Below, one piece after another: positions 1 through 9,097 of a stretch of DNA of 62,809 bases. The notes under the pieces were generated by a model, which had not been told where the DNA came from, ran no database searches, and saw only the letters and a program-made list of their open reading frames with translations. Where the stretch lies: NCBI RefSeq assembly GCF_013359695.1, contig NZ_JABFMU010000038.1, positions 1 to 62,809 on the forward strand. Reading direction: 5' to 3'. The stretch is from Pseudomonas sp. C2B4. Its GTDB lineage: Bacteria; Pseudomonadota; Gammaproteobacteria; Pseudomonadales; Pseudomonadaceae. Position 1 is the stretch's first letter. The number at the start of each line of letters is the position of its first letter. Position numbers and translations under genes: made by a program.

Positions 1-52
1 TACCGGCCTGTCACGCCGGGGGTCGCGGGTTCGAGTCCCGTCCGCTGCGCCA
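1..52 (+). tRNA. tRNA-Asp (GTC), 3' part
   Basis: The window opens inside a tRNA. The anticodon arm GGCCTGTCACGCC with GTC in the loop (bases 10-12), the T-arm GCGGGTTCGAGTCCCGT and the 3' CCA (50-52) are readable. The 5' acceptor strand and D-arm lie before base 1. GTC reads Asp codons. Confidence 0.93.
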
Positions 53-129
53 TATCTGCCTCAAGGACCACTGAACGCCTTGAAGCACGGAGAAAGTCAA
101 CAGTGCTTGCTTCGAATCGATAGCAAAGA

Positions 130-155
130 CCCTGGTCGAAAGACCGGGGTTTTTT
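130..155 (+). terminator. Intrinsic terminator after tRNA-Asp
   Basis: CCCTGGTC-GAAA-GACCGGGG (one G-U pair) followed by a T6 run. It lies about 80 bases after the tRNA and points in the same direction. Confidence 0.85.
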
Positions 156-209
156 GTTTCTGAAATTTGGTTTTTTCTCTTCTTGCTCCTTTGCCCGACG
201 ATTGATTCC

Positions 210-233
210 TGTAGGAGCGAGCTCGCTCCTACA
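210..233. repeat. REP-type palindrome
   Basis: A 24-bp perfect palindrome starting TGTAGGAGCGAG and ending CTCGCTCCTACA, the GTAGGAGCGAGC family of short repeats of the P. fluorescens group. It sits between the tRNA and the 3' end of aldA. Related copies are at 55.4 kb, and the sister GTGGGAGCGAGCCTGC family is at 11.9, 61.6 and 62.7 kb. Confidence 0.8.
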
Positions 234-245
234 AGAAGGGCAGCC

Positions 246-1679
246 TCAACCCTGTAAATACACCGCATGGGTATGGGTGTACTCATACAACCCATGCTTG
301 CCATCCGCGCCGCCGATGCCGGATTTGCGTACGCCGGCATGGAAGCCCTGCATGGCTTCGAAGTTCTCGCGGTTGACGTAGGTTTCGCCAAAATCCAGTT
401 CGCGCATGGCGTGCAGGGTTTTGTTCAGGTCGCGGGTGTAGATCGATGAGGTCAGGCCGTATTCGCAGTCGTTGGCCAGGGCGATGGCTTCGTCCAGGTC
501 ATCGATGATCTGGATCGGCAGCACCGGGCCGAAAATCTCCTGGCGCATGATCTCCATGTCGGCGCGGCAACCGGCCAGCACGGTGGGCTGGAAGTGAAAA
601 CCATTCGGCAGGTCGGCGATTTGCCCGCCGCTGATCAGGCTCGCACCCTGGCTTAACGCCGTGCGGACCTTGCTATTGACGCTGTCCAGGCCCTGGCGGT
701 TGATCAACGGGCCCATCTCCACGTCAGGCTGGGCAATCGGATCGCCATAGCGTGTGACGCTCATTGCCGCCGCGATGCGCTCGATGAATTGATCCGCCAC
801 CTTGCGCTCGACGTACACCCGCTCGGCGCAGTTGCACACCTGGCCACTGTTGATGATTCGCGAGTCGCGGATCGCCTTTACCGCCAGCTCCAGGTCGGCA
901 TCCGCCAGCACAATGGCCGGCGCCTTCCCGCCCAGTTCCAGATTGAGCTTGGTGATATTCGGCGCAGCGGCGGCCATGATTCGCGAGCCGGTATCGACGC
1001 TGCCGGTAAAGCTGATCATGTCCACGCCTTTATGCGCGCTCAGCGCCGCACCAACCCGGCCATCACCGCACACCACGTTGAACACGCCGGGCGGCAGATC
1101 GGTTTCCGCCACCAGCCGGGCGAATTCGAAGCAATTGTTTGGGGTTTCTTCGCTGGGCTTGATGACGATGGTGTTGCCCGTCAGCAAGGCCGGGGCCATC
1201 TTGCGGGCGATCAGGAAGAACGGGAAATTCCACGGCAGGATCCCGGCCACCACGCCCAGGGGTTTGCGGAACAGAAAGATGTTCTCGTTCTGGCGGTCGC
1301 TGGTGATGATTTCGCCTTCGATGCGGCGGGCCCATTCGGCCATGTAGTCGAGGTAGTCGGCGGTGAAGTTGACTTCGACCTCGGCCAGGCCGCTGATCTT
1401 GCCTTGTTCCAGGGTGATGGTGCGCGCCAGGTGCGGCACGTTTTCGCGCAATTTGGCCGCGATCCGGCGCAAGTAACCGGCGCGCTCATTGGCCGGTTTG
1501 CGCGACCAGTCCTTTTGCGCGGCGCGGGCGGCGGCGAGGGCGCGGTCGACGTCCTCGGCGGTCGAGGCCGGGACTTTCGACAGCACCGCGCCGGTGGCGG
1601 GGTTGATCACATCGAGGTGGGCAGTGCTGGCCACAAACTGGCCGTTGATGAAGTTATCAAAGACAGGCACGGACGACAT
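246..1679 (-). CDS. aldA: NAD-dependent lactaldehyde/glycolaldehyde dehydrogenase AldA
   Basis: A 477-residue aldehyde dehydrogenase that closely follows E. coli AldA (479 aa) along its whole length, including ILPWNFPFFLIARKMAPALL, the catalytic Glu in LELGGKAPAIV, the catalytic Cys in NSGQVCNCAERVY (about residue 285) and the C-terminal HGLYEYT region. In the L-rhamnonate pathway it would oxidise the L-lactaldehyde released by the aldolase to L-lactate. The start at 1679 is chosen because an AAGGAG lies just upstream; an open frame continues further upstream but runs into rhmA. It is the last gene of the minus-strand operon rhmT-rhmD-rhmA-aldA. Confidence 0.9.
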   Translation of the reverse strand: MSSVPVFDNFINGQFVASTAHLDVINPATGAVLSKVPASTAEDVDRALAAARAAQKDWSRKPANERAGYLRRIAAKLRENVPHLARTITLEQGKISGLAEVEVNFTADYLDYMAEWARRIEGEIITSDRQNENIFLFRKPLGVVAGILPWNFPFFLIARKMAPALLTGNTIVIKPSEETPNNCFEFARLVAETDLPPGVFNVVCGDGRVGAALSAHKGVDMISFTGSVDTGSRIMAAAAPNITKLNLELGGKAPAIVLADADLELAVKAIRDSRIINSGQVCNCAERVYVERKVADQFIERIAAAMSVTRYGDPIAQPDVEMGPLINRQGLDSVNSKVRTALSQGASLISGGQIADLPNGFHFQPTVLAGCRADMEIMRQEIFGPVLPIQIIDDLDEAIALANDCEYGLTSSIYTRDLNKTLHAMRELDFGETYVNRENFEAMQGFHAGVRKSGIGGADGKHGLYEYTHTHAVYLQG

Positions 1680-1698
1680 GGGACGACTCCTTGGCTGA

Positions 1699-2499
1699 TC
1701 AGTAGGTACGCGATGGCGCTTGTTCGGTGGCCGGTGTGCGGTAGCGGGCGAGGGTGGCCATGGCGCTTTGGCGCAACAGGCTGATGTCGATGGCGACTGC
1801 GATGAACTGACAGCCCCAGCTTTGGTATCGACGCGCATCGTCTTCATTGGGGGCAAGGATGCCGCAGGCCTTGCCGGCCGCCAGCGTGGCGTCGACGGCG
1901 TGGCGAATGCGTTCCTGCACCTGCGGGTGACCCGGATTGCCGGCATGACCGAGGCCGATGGAAAGATCTGCCGGGCCGATAAACACCGCGTCGACGCCTT
2001 CGACGGCGGCAATCGCTTCGACGTTTTCCACGCCGAGTCTCGATTCCACCTGAACGATCAGGCACAGCTGTTCATGGGCGGTATTGAGGTAGTCGGGCAC
2101 GCCGTCCCAGCGGGTGGCGCGGGTCAGGCCGCCGCCGACGCCGCGAATGCCGTGGGGTGGATAACGCATGGCGCGCACCAGCGCCTGGGCCTGTTCGGCG
2201 GTTTCGACCATGGGGATCATCAGGGTCTGCGCACCGATATCCAGCAGTTGCTTGATCAGGTTGGCGTCGCCATTCACCGCGCGCACCACGGGCGATGTGG
2301 GGTAGGGCGCGACGGCCTGCAGTTGGGCGAGCACGCCGGGCACGGTGTTCGGTGCGTGTTCACCGTCGATCAGCATCCAGTCGTAACCGGTGGTGGCGAC
2401 GATCTCGGCGGCGTAGCCGGTGGCGAAGCCAGCCCAGATGCCGTATTGGGTCGCGGTTTTTTTCAGTGCAGCCTTGAAAGCGTTGTACGGCATGTTCAT
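1699..2499 (-). CDS. rhmA: 2-keto-3-deoxy-L-rhamnonate aldolase (HpaI family)
   Basis: 266 residues, the usual length for the HpaI/RhmA class II aldolases. GYDWMLIDGEHAPN holds the catalytic His, VQVES a metal-ligand Glu and FIGPADLS a metal-ligand Asp. The expected reaction is cleavage of 2-keto-3-deoxy-L-rhamnonate to pyruvate and L-lactaldehyde. The start at 2499 has AGGAG about 9 bases upstream; a longer frame to 2544 overlaps rhmD and lacks such a site. It lies between rhmD, which supplies its substrate, and aldA, which takes its product. Generic HpaI activity on other hydroxy-keto acids is possible, but the neighbours favour rhamnonate. Confidence 0.87.
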   Translation of the reverse strand: MNMPYNAFKAALKKTATQYGIWAGFATGYAAEIVATTGYDWMLIDGEHAPNTVPGVLAQLQAVAPYPTSPVVRAVNGDANLIKQLLDIGAQTLMIPMVETAEQAQALVRAMRYPPHGIRGVGGGLTRATRWDGVPDYLNTAHEQLCLIVQVESRLGVENVEAIAAVEGVDAVFIGPADLSIGLGHAGNPGHPQVQERIRHAVDATLAAGKACGILAPNEDDARRYQSWGCQFIAVAIDISLLRQSAMATLARYRTPATEQAPSRTY

Positions 2500-2513
2500 C
2501 ACAGGCTCCTGTC

Positions 2514-3698
2514 TCAGCGGCTGTAGGGCCGATGCAGTTGGCATTCGGGGTTGAGTGTTACGCCGAAGCCAGGCTGATCCAGCTCGGACAAGCGCATTCG
2601 GCCATTGACCGGCACCGGTTCGCCGAGCAATTGCGGATGGAACATCGGCACCACTTCGTCCGCCTTCGGCGCCATCATCAGGAACTCGGCGAACGGACTG
2701 TTATGCCGGGTCGCGACGAAGTGATAGCTGTAGACCGACGAGCCGTGGGGAATGACCAGCGCGTTGTGGGCGTCGGCGAGGGCCGAAATCTTCACCAATT
2801 CAGTGAGACCGCCACACCAGCCAACGTCCGGTTGAATGATGTCGCAGCAGCCCATCTCCAGCAGCATGCGGAAGCCCCAGCGGGTCGCTTCGTGTTCGCC
2901 GGTGGTCACCAGCATGCCTTTGGGTACGTTGTTGCGTAGGGCGGCGTAGCCCCAGTAGTCGTCTGGCGGCAATGCCTCCTCGATCCATTTCAAGCCATGT
3001 TCATGGGTGCCGACCGCCAGTTTGGTCGCGTAATTGAGGTCCAGACTCATCCAGCAATCGAGCATCAGCCAGAAATCCGGGCCGACACGCTCGCGCATGG
3101 TTGCCAGTTCTTCGAGGTTCTTGCGCAGGCCTTCCTCGCCTTCGGCTGGGCCGTGGTGCAACGGCATCTTGCCGCCGATGAAACCCATTTTCTGCGCCAG
3201 GTCCGGGCGGGCGCCGGTGGCGTAGAACTGCAATTCATCGCGCACCGCGCCGCCGAGCAACTGGTGCACCGGCTCCTGGCGGATCTTGCCGAGCAAGTCC
3301 CACAGCGCCAGGTCGACCCCGGAAATCGTGTTGATCACGATGCCTTTGCGTCCGTAATACAGGGTCGACTGGTACATCTGGTCCCAGATTCTTTCAATAT
3401 CGGTCACCCGTGCGCCTTCAAGGAAGCGCGCCAGGTGTTTCTCGACGATGTACGCAGCAGGCTCGCCACCGGTGGTCACGGCAAAGCCGACGGTGCCGTC
3501 ACTGGCTTCGATTTCCACCACTAGGGTGCCGAGCACGTTGATGCCGAAGGTGCGCCGGCTCTGGCGGTATTCGGGGTATTTGCTCATTGGCGTGGCGATG
3601 TGGTCGTCGATCCAGTGGCCGTCCGCCTGATCGTGGTAATCCGCGCCGCCGCCTCGCAGGGTGAACGCGCGCACGTGTTTGATGGTTGGAATGCCCAT
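2514..3698 (-). CDS. rhmD: L-rhamnonate dehydratase (enolase superfamily)
   Basis: 394 residues, matching the E. coli RhmD pattern almost block by block: DYHDQADGHWIDDHIATPMSKY near the N-terminus, LGGAVRDELQFYATGARPDLA, the metal ligands in LMLDCW, WIEE and TTGEHE, and the catalytic His in VIPHGSSVYS. It dehydrates L-rhamnonate to 2-keto-3-deoxy-L-rhamnonate. The protein ends in the family-typical RPYSR. It is 14 bases upstream of the rhmA start and 17 bases downstream of the transporter gene. The N-terminus is a few residues shorter than in E. coli, which is common. Confidence 0.92.
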   Translation of the reverse strand: MGIPTIKHVRAFTLRGGGADYHDQADGHWIDDHIATPMSKYPEYRQSRRTFGINVLGTLVVEIEASDGTVGFAVTTGGEPAAYIVEKHLARFLEGARVTDIERIWDQMYQSTLYYGRKGIVINTISGVDLALWDLLGKIRQEPVHQLLGGAVRDELQFYATGARPDLAQKMGFIGGKMPLHHGPAEGEEGLRKNLEELATMRERVGPDFWLMLDCWMSLDLNYATKLAVGTHEHGLKWIEEALPPDDYWGYAALRNNVPKGMLVTTGEHEATRWGFRMLLEMGCCDIIQPDVGWCGGLTELVKISALADAHNALVIPHGSSVYSYHFVATRHNSPFAEFLMMAPKADEVVPMFHPQLLGEPVPVNGRMRLSELDQPGFGVTLNPECQLHRPYSR

Positions 3699-3715
3699 GG
3701 TGTGACTCCTCAGGT

Positions 3716-5011
3716 TTAAACGGTGGCCGGTTTGTTCGAGGCTTTATGGCCGGGCGAACGCACGCCCAGCACCAGCAACGCGGCGATGACGGTGGTAGCG
3801 GACAGCAGGTAGAGACCGGCTGCCGGAGAGTGGAAGGCGCCTTCGGCCCAGTTTTTCAGCACCGGGGCGATGAAACCGCCGAGGGCGCCGAACGAGTTGA
3901 TCAGGGCGATACCGGCCGCCGCGGCACTGCCGGCGAGGTAACTGGAAGGGAAGGTCCAGAACACCGGTTGCACGGCGATGAACCCGGAAGCGGCGAAGCA
4001 CAGGGCGACGATGCCCAGGAACGGGCTGCTGAAAGTCACCGAGCAGGCAATGCCGGCGGCCGCCATCAACAGTGTCAGGCTCGCGGTGCGACGACGTTCG
4101 CCGGTGCGGTCGCTGTAGCCGGGAATCAGGTAAGCCGCCACCAGTGCGCAGATCCATGGAATCGCGGTGACCAGGCCGACCATCAGCCCGACCTTGGTGC
4201 CGAGCAATCCGCCCACTTGAGTCGGCAGGTAGAACACCACGCCATAGACGCTGGCCTGGATCAACAAATAAATCAGGCACAGGTACAGCACCGACGGCTG
4301 GCACAACACGTTGAGCAGGCTGCGGCAATGGTTCTGTTTGTGGCTGTCTTCCTGGTCGAGCAGGGTCTGGATTTGCTGGCGCTCTTCGACAGTCAGCCAC
4401 TTGGCATCGGCCGGACGATTGTCCAGGTAAAAGTAAGCCCAGATACCGACCACCGAAGCCATCAAGCCTTCCACCGCAAACAGCCATTGCCAGCCGTGGA
4501 AACCGGCGAAACCGTCCAGCTCCAGCAGCAGGCCGGACAGCGGGCTGCCGAAGATGAACGCCAGTGGCGCACCGAAGTAGAAGAAACCCATGGCCTTGCC
4601 GCGCACGGCGCTGGGGAACCAGTAGGTGAGGTAGAGGATGACGCCAGGGAAGAAGCCGGCCTCGGCGACACCAAGCAGAAAACGCAGAACGTAGAAGGTG
4701 GTTTCGGTGTGCGCGAACACCATGGCCGCGGAGACCAGGCCCCAGGTGACCATGATCCGGCACATCCACAGACGGGCGCCGACGCGATGCAGGATCAGGT
4801 TGCTCGGCACTTCAAGCAGCGCGTAACCGATGAAAAACACCCCGGCACCGAAGGCGAAGGCGGCGTCACTGATGTGGGTGTCGGCTTGGAAGGCTTGCTT
4901 GGCAAACCCGACGTTGGCGCGGTCGAGGAAGGCCATGATGTACATCAACAGGAGAAACGGGAGCAGCCGCCAGGAAATTTTGGCGAGCAGAGGCGCGGGT
5001 AGAGTCTTCAT
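3716..5011 (-). CDS. rhmT: MFS transporter, anion:cation symporter family (RhmT/YfaV-like)
   Basis: 431 residues with about 12 hydrophobic segments. MAFLDRANVGFA at the end of the first helix is the usual ACS/phthalate permease signature. The start at 5011 (MKTLPAPLL) has an AAAGGA 7-8 bases upstream; the longer frame to 5035 adds only MPYQRKTA without a good site. It is the first gene of the rhamnonate operon and probably imports L-rhamnonate or a related sugar acid. The substrate is inferred from context only. Confidence 0.82.
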   Translation of the reverse strand: MKTLPAPLLAKISWRLLPFLLLMYIMAFLDRANVGFAKQAFQADTHISDAAFAFGAGVFFIGYALLEVPSNLILHRVGARLWMCRIMVTWGLVSAAMVFAHTETTFYVLRFLLGVAEAGFFPGVILYLTYWFPSAVRGKAMGFFYFGAPLAFIFGSPLSGLLLELDGFAGFHGWQWLFAVEGLMASVVGIWAYFYLDNRPADAKWLTVEERQQIQTLLDQEDSHKQNHCRSLLNVLCQPSVLYLCLIYLLIQASVYGVVFYLPTQVGGLLGTKVGLMVGLVTAIPWICALVAAYLIPGYSDRTGERRRTASLTLLMAAAGIACSVTFSSPFLGIVALCFAASGFIAVQPVFWTFPSSYLAGSAAAAGIALINSFGALGGFIAPVLKNWAEGAFHSPAAGLYLLSATTVIAALLVLGVRSPGHKASNKPATV

Positions 5012-5102
5012 CGCAGTTTTCCTTTGGTAGGGCATTTGTTCTTATGGGAATGACTGTACGGCCGCTGATCGATGCGTTACAAATCGAATCTAGCTCACAA
5101 CT

Positions 5103-5119
5103 GATACCCTCAGGGTATC
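5103..5119. promoter_or_regulatory. LysR-type regulator box
   Basis: A perfect inverted repeat GATACCC-TCA-GGGTATC. Inside it, T5105 and A5117 form the T-N11-A pattern of LTTR recognition sites. It lies in the 126-bp space between the rhmT start (5011) and the lysR start (5138), where an LTTR would control both. Confidence 0.75.
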
Positions 5120-5137
5120 GATAAAAAAGGGCCTGTC

Positions 5138-6079
5138 ATGACCTCGCCAATCCTCTCCCGCAGCCTGTTCAACCGCCTGCGCTACAAGCATCTGCATATG
5201 CTGGTGGCGCTCAGTACCAGCCAGAACCTGCACCGCGCCTCGCAATCCCTGAACATGTCGCAACCGGCGGCCACCCGCATGCTCCATGAAATTGAAGACA
5301 TGTTTGGCTGCGACCTGTTCGAACGGTTGCCCCGGGGCATGCGCCCGACAGCGCTGGGTCAGGAGCTGATCCGCTTTGCCGAGTCGGCCCTCAGCGGCCT
5401 CGACCGTTGCGCCGAAGACTTGATGGCGCGACAACAGGGCGGTTATGGCTATCTCTCCATCGGCACCATCATGGGCGCAGCGCCGGATCTGGTGATGGAT
5501 TCGATTGCCGAGATCAAGGCGCTCAACCCGCAATTGCGGATTCGCATCATGGGCGACACCAGCGACCAGGTGATCCAGTTGCTGGAACAGGGCCGCATCG
5601 ACCTGGCCATCGCCCGGCGCAATGCCGCCACCGACAGCGAGCATTACGAATTCGAACAGTTGGGTAACGAACGCCTGTTGGTGGTAGTCCACGCCGGCCA
5701 CCCGCTGGCCAGGCGTCAGAAACTGGAACTGGCCGAACTGGTCAGCGCCTGGCCGTGGATCCTGCAACCGGAAACCAGCCCGGCGCGCATCGGTCTGGAT
5801 CAGGCCTTGCAGCGCCAGGCCTTGCCGTTGCCGGCGGACATCATCGAATGCAGTTCGGTGTATTCGATGCAGCAGCTGATTCAACTGACCGACGCGATCA
5901 TGGTGCTGTCGGAAACTGCTTTGCGCGACTACCTGAGAATGGGGCTGGTGGTGGCGCTGCCGGTGGAACTGGATGTGCAGCTGGCGCCGTTCGGGCTGCT
6001 GTTGCGCAAAGGCGAACACATCAGCCGCGAATTGGGCTTGTTCATAGATTTGCTGCGCAGCAAAGCCGAAAAAATTTGA
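5138..6079 (+). CDS. LysR-family regulator of the rhamnonate operon
   Basis: 313 residues. The winged HTH is at about residues 15-75 (HLHMLVALSTSQNLHRASQSLNMSQPAATRMLHEIE), followed by a substrate-binding domain of the GbpR/CbpR kind (LSIGTIMGAAPDLV). It is divergent from rhmTDA-aldA with a perfect T-N11-A box between them, so it is the likely local regulator. The inducer would be rhamnonate or its keto-deoxy product (inference). Confidence 0.88.
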   Translation: MTSPILSRSLFNRLRYKHLHMLVALSTSQNLHRASQSLNMSQPAATRMLHEIEDMFGCDLFERLPRGMRPTALGQELIRFAESALSGLDRCAEDLMARQQGGYGYLSIGTIMGAAPDLVMDSIAEIKALNPQLRIRIMGDTSDQVIQLLEQGRIDLAIARRNAATDSEHYEFEQLGNERLLVVVHAGHPLARRQKLELAELVSAWPWILQPETSPARIGLDQALQRQALPLPADIIECSSVYSMQQLIQLTDAIMVLSETALRDYLRMGLVVALPVELDVQLAPFGLLLRKGEHISRELGLFIDLLRSKAEKI

Positions 6080-6265
6080 TTCATTGGTCAGTTTTTTTGT
6101 GTCTGATTGTTTGCCGCGAGCGCATAAGCCTATAAACTTAACCCTTCAGTCAGCTTTGCACTCTCTTTTCAGCCCTTGAATCGTCAAGAAGGGCTTCTGC
6201 AAGACTCGAGATTCCCCAGTACATAACCAGAAGGGCGGACCCCATAACCGCCCAGAGGATGATCC

Positions 6266-9097
6266 ATGTCCAACCGTGAAATATCCCGGCGCTCGTTCCT
6301 TCAGGGCGGGCTGGTGGCGGGTGTGAGCGTTACGCTTACACCGCTGAGCAGTCAGGCGCTGGCGGCCTTGATGGAAAACAGCGTGACCGTGCCGTCCGAG
6401 CAATGGCTCGGCAACAATGGCAAGGCCCGCGCCCGTAACGATGCCTTGTCCAAGGTCTGCGGCAGCAAGGTCTTTGCCCGCGACATCCGCGCCAAGGACA
6501 TGCCGGGCTGGCCGCAACAGCAAGGCCACGCCATGCTGCTGAAAACCATCAAGGCTGATCGCATCTATGACGGTTACGACCTGTCGTGGCTGGGCGCCGA
6601 GTTGCAGCCGGACCGCATCGTCACCGCCGAAGACCTGGTCAAGGACGGCATCGTCTTTCCGGAAGAGCACGCTCCTGATCCACTGTTGCCGGCCGGCAAG
6701 GTGCCGATGTTCATCGGCCACCCGGTGGCGATCCTGATCTGGAACGACTTCGAACGCTTCCGCCAGGCCAAGGCGCAACTAAAGTTCAATGACAAAGCGA
6801 TTCGTTACGGTGCCCAGGTACCGTTCTACGAAGGCGATCCGTATGGCAGCTTCCGCTACGTGCGGGTGGGCGGCGCGACCTCGGCGGACGAAGACGAATT
6901 CGCCAGCCTCAAGGATTCGATCCTGTTCCCGATGTTGCGTAATCGCCGTCCGGTGTGGAACTCGCAACCGAACCTGCACGGCAACCTGACCGAGCGTGGC
7001 CTGTTCTACGCCGAGCGCATGAAGCAGCAGATCGACACGCCGCCGGACAACTGGCTGGTGTTCGACGAACGCTACAAGACGCCGTCGATCGAACCGGCAG
7101 CGATGGAGCCGGACAACGGTAACGGCTGGTACGACCCGGCAACCAGGACCCTGCATTTTGTGGTTGCCACCCAGTGTCCGCTGGAAACCGCCACCGAGAC
7201 CGCGAAGATGATCGCGCCGTCGCGTTTCGGCCTGGCCAACCTCAACATGCACCCGGGCTACACCGTGGGCTACGGCTCCAAAGACCACAACATTTTCGTC
7301 TACTACGCAGCCTTGGCGGCGTTGTACGGCGCCGGTGTGCCGGTACGCCTGGCCAACGACCGCTACGAGCAGTTCCAGAGCGGCATCAAGCGTCACCCGT
7401 TCGATATCCGCTATCAGCTGGCGGTGGACAAGACCGATCACAGCTTCAAGATTTTCCGTGCCGAGATGAGCGTCGACGGCGGCGGACGGATCAACTACAG
7501 CCCGTCGGTGGCCGCAGTAGGCGCCACGGCGGCGCAGTCGATCTACTACATGCCGCAGAACGATCTGCAGGTCACCGCCTATCATTCCCGCGCCGTTGAA
7601 GCCGGGTCGATGCGCGGTTACGGCACGCTGCAGAGCATGGCGTCCACCGAGATGATGGTCGATGAAATCGCCGATCGTCTCGGCATCGACGCCATCGACC
7701 TGCGCAAGAAAAACGCCCTGCGCTCGGGCATGAAAAACACCCAGGGCGCAGTGCCGGCCGGTGCGTTGCGCTTGCACGAAATTCTCGACAAGGCCGCCGT
7801 TAACGAGGTCTGGAAAAACCGCGACGCCATCAAGAAGCAGCGTGAAGCGGCCGATCCGGACCACTGGTACGGCGTCGGTTTCGCCATCTGCCAGAAAGAC
7901 TTCGGCACCGGTTCGGAAGCGCCGATGGCCAGCATCGAATTCACCGCCGAAGGTCGCATCAACCTGCGTCATATCGGCATCGAAATCGGTACCGGCATGT
8001 CCACGTCGCAAGCCATGGTGGTGGCCGACTTCCTTGGCCTGCCGGCGCACGAAGTAAAGACTGGCGAAACCGACTGGAAAGAGATGCAGCTGATCACCGG
8101 CGGCAACCCTTACATCATGAGCCAGGCCGAGCAGGACAACTTCCTGCGAAATCCTCGCTGGGTGGGCAAGATCGCTTCGGCCTCGTCGGCGACCAACTCC
8201 GCCTACTACTTCAGCCACGCCACCCGTGAAGCGGCGCGTGTGTTGTTCAACCACGGCCTGTGGCCGGCGGCGCTGGAAATCTGGCGACAAGGCCCGTACG
8301 GCGGCCAGGCCAACCCTTATGTGGTGCGCCGTGAAGACGCCCATTGGGTCGACGGCAAGCTCACCGCCAACGGCATGGAGCCATTGCCCTTCGCGATGCT
8401 GGCCAAGCGTGCCCACGAACGCGGTCTGGTCACTGGCGCCACCGTGCACGGCTTTAACCGCTGGAGCTGGGCCGAGGCCGAGTACAGCATCGACGGCGTG
8501 CGTGAGCGTTTGCCGCTCGATGGCCTGGCGGTCAAATACGGCGACGGTGCACCCAAGGCGAAGTTGGCGCAGATGAACAGCGGCGGTTTCCATCTGCTGG
8601 ATCGACAGAACATCGCTTACCCGCCAACCCAGTTGAACAACGCGGCGGTGACCTACTACAGCCCCGTGGCAACTCTGGTGGAATTGAAAGTGAACAAGGG
8701 CTCGGCGGAAGTCGAAGTACTCAACCATCACTCCTGGGTCGAGTGCGGCCGGGTGCTGGTGCCGGAACTGGTCAAGGGCCAGATCGAAGGCGGCACGGCC
8801 ATGGGCATTGGCCATGCGCTGATGGAAGAAATGCCGCTGTACGAAGGCGGCCCGGGGGAGGGCGACTGGAACTTCAACCGATACCGCCTGCCGATGGCGC
8901 GGCACGTTGCGGTGTGGAAACAGACCGCTGAGATCCTGCCGCCACTGTCGCCGAGCGACCCGTCCAAGGGCATTGCCGAGGTGGTGATGATTCCGGTAGT
9001 CGGTGCCATCGGTAACGCCGTGGCTCACGCCATCGGTAAACGTGTCCGCGACCTGCCTATCACTTCTGCACGCATCAAGGAGGCCCTCAATGGCTAA
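6266..9097 (+). CDS. Molybdopterin-binding subunit of exported aldehyde/xanthine dehydrogenase-family enzyme
   Basis: 943 residues. The N-terminus SRRSFLQGG (residues 7-15) followed by a hydrophobic stretch is a twin-arginine signal, so the folded cofactor-loaded enzyme should go to the periplasm. The body is the xanthine oxidase-type molybdenum subunit, with MRGYGTLQS, VECGRVLVPELVKGQIEGG and a C-terminal KGIAEVVMIPVVGAIGNAV in the place of the catalytic-Glu loop. Its stop overlaps the next start by 8 bases. With the downstream 2Fe-2S and cytochrome c subunits it makes a three-component dehydrogenase passing electrons to the respiratory chain. The substrate cannot be read from sequence; aldehydes or N-heterocycles (isoquinoline, nicotinate type) are possible. 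Confidence 0.88.
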   Translation: MSNREISRRSFLQGGLVAGVSVTLTPLSSQALAALMENSVTVPSEQWLGNNGKARARNDALSKVCGSKVFARDIRAKDMPGWPQQQGHAMLLKTIKADRIYDGYDLSWLGAELQPDRIVTAEDLVKDGIVFPEEHAPDPLLPAGKVPMFIGHPVAILIWNDFERFRQAKAQLKFNDKAIRYGAQVPFYEGDPYGSFRYVRVGGATSADEDEFASLKDSILFPMLRNRRPVWNSQPNLHGNLTERGLFYAERMKQQIDTPPDNWLVFDERYKTPSIEPAAMEPDNGNGWYDPATRTLHFVVATQCPLETATETAKMIAPSRFGLANLNMHPGYTVGYGSKDHNIFVYYAALAALYGAGVPVRLANDRYEQFQSGIKRHPFDIRYQLAVDKTDHSFKIFRAEMSVDGGGRINYSPSVAAVGATAAQSIYYMPQNDLQVTAYHSRAVEAGSMRGYGTLQSMASTEMMVDEIADRLGIDAIDLRKKNALRSGMKNTQGAVPAGALRLHEILDKAAVNEVWKNRDAIKKQREAADPDHWYGVGFAICQKDFGTGSEAPMASIEFTAEGRINLRHIGIEIGTGMSTSQAMVVADFLGLPAHEVKTGETDWKEMQLITGGNPYIMSQAEQDNFLRNPRWVGKIASASSATNSAYYFSHATREAARVLFNHGLWPAALEIWRQGPYGGQANPYVVRREDAHWVDGKLTANGMEPLPFAMLAKRAHERGLVTGATVHGFNRWSWAEAEYSIDGVRERLPLDGLAVKYGDGAPKAKLAQMNSGGFHLLDRQNIAYPPTQLNNAAVTYYSPVATLVELKVNKGSAEVEVLNHHSWVECGRVLVPELVKGQIEGGTAMGIGHALMEEMPLYEGGPGEGDWNFNRYRLPMARHVAVWKQTAEILPPLSPSDPSKGIAEVVMIPVVGAIGNAVAHAIGKRVRDLPITSARIKEALNG

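Noticed and set aside
3686..5002. Long plus-strand frame (438 codons) opposite the MFS transporter
   Set aside because: It is Gly/Gln/His-rich shadow sequence opposite a clear transporter with normal family motifs and a good start.
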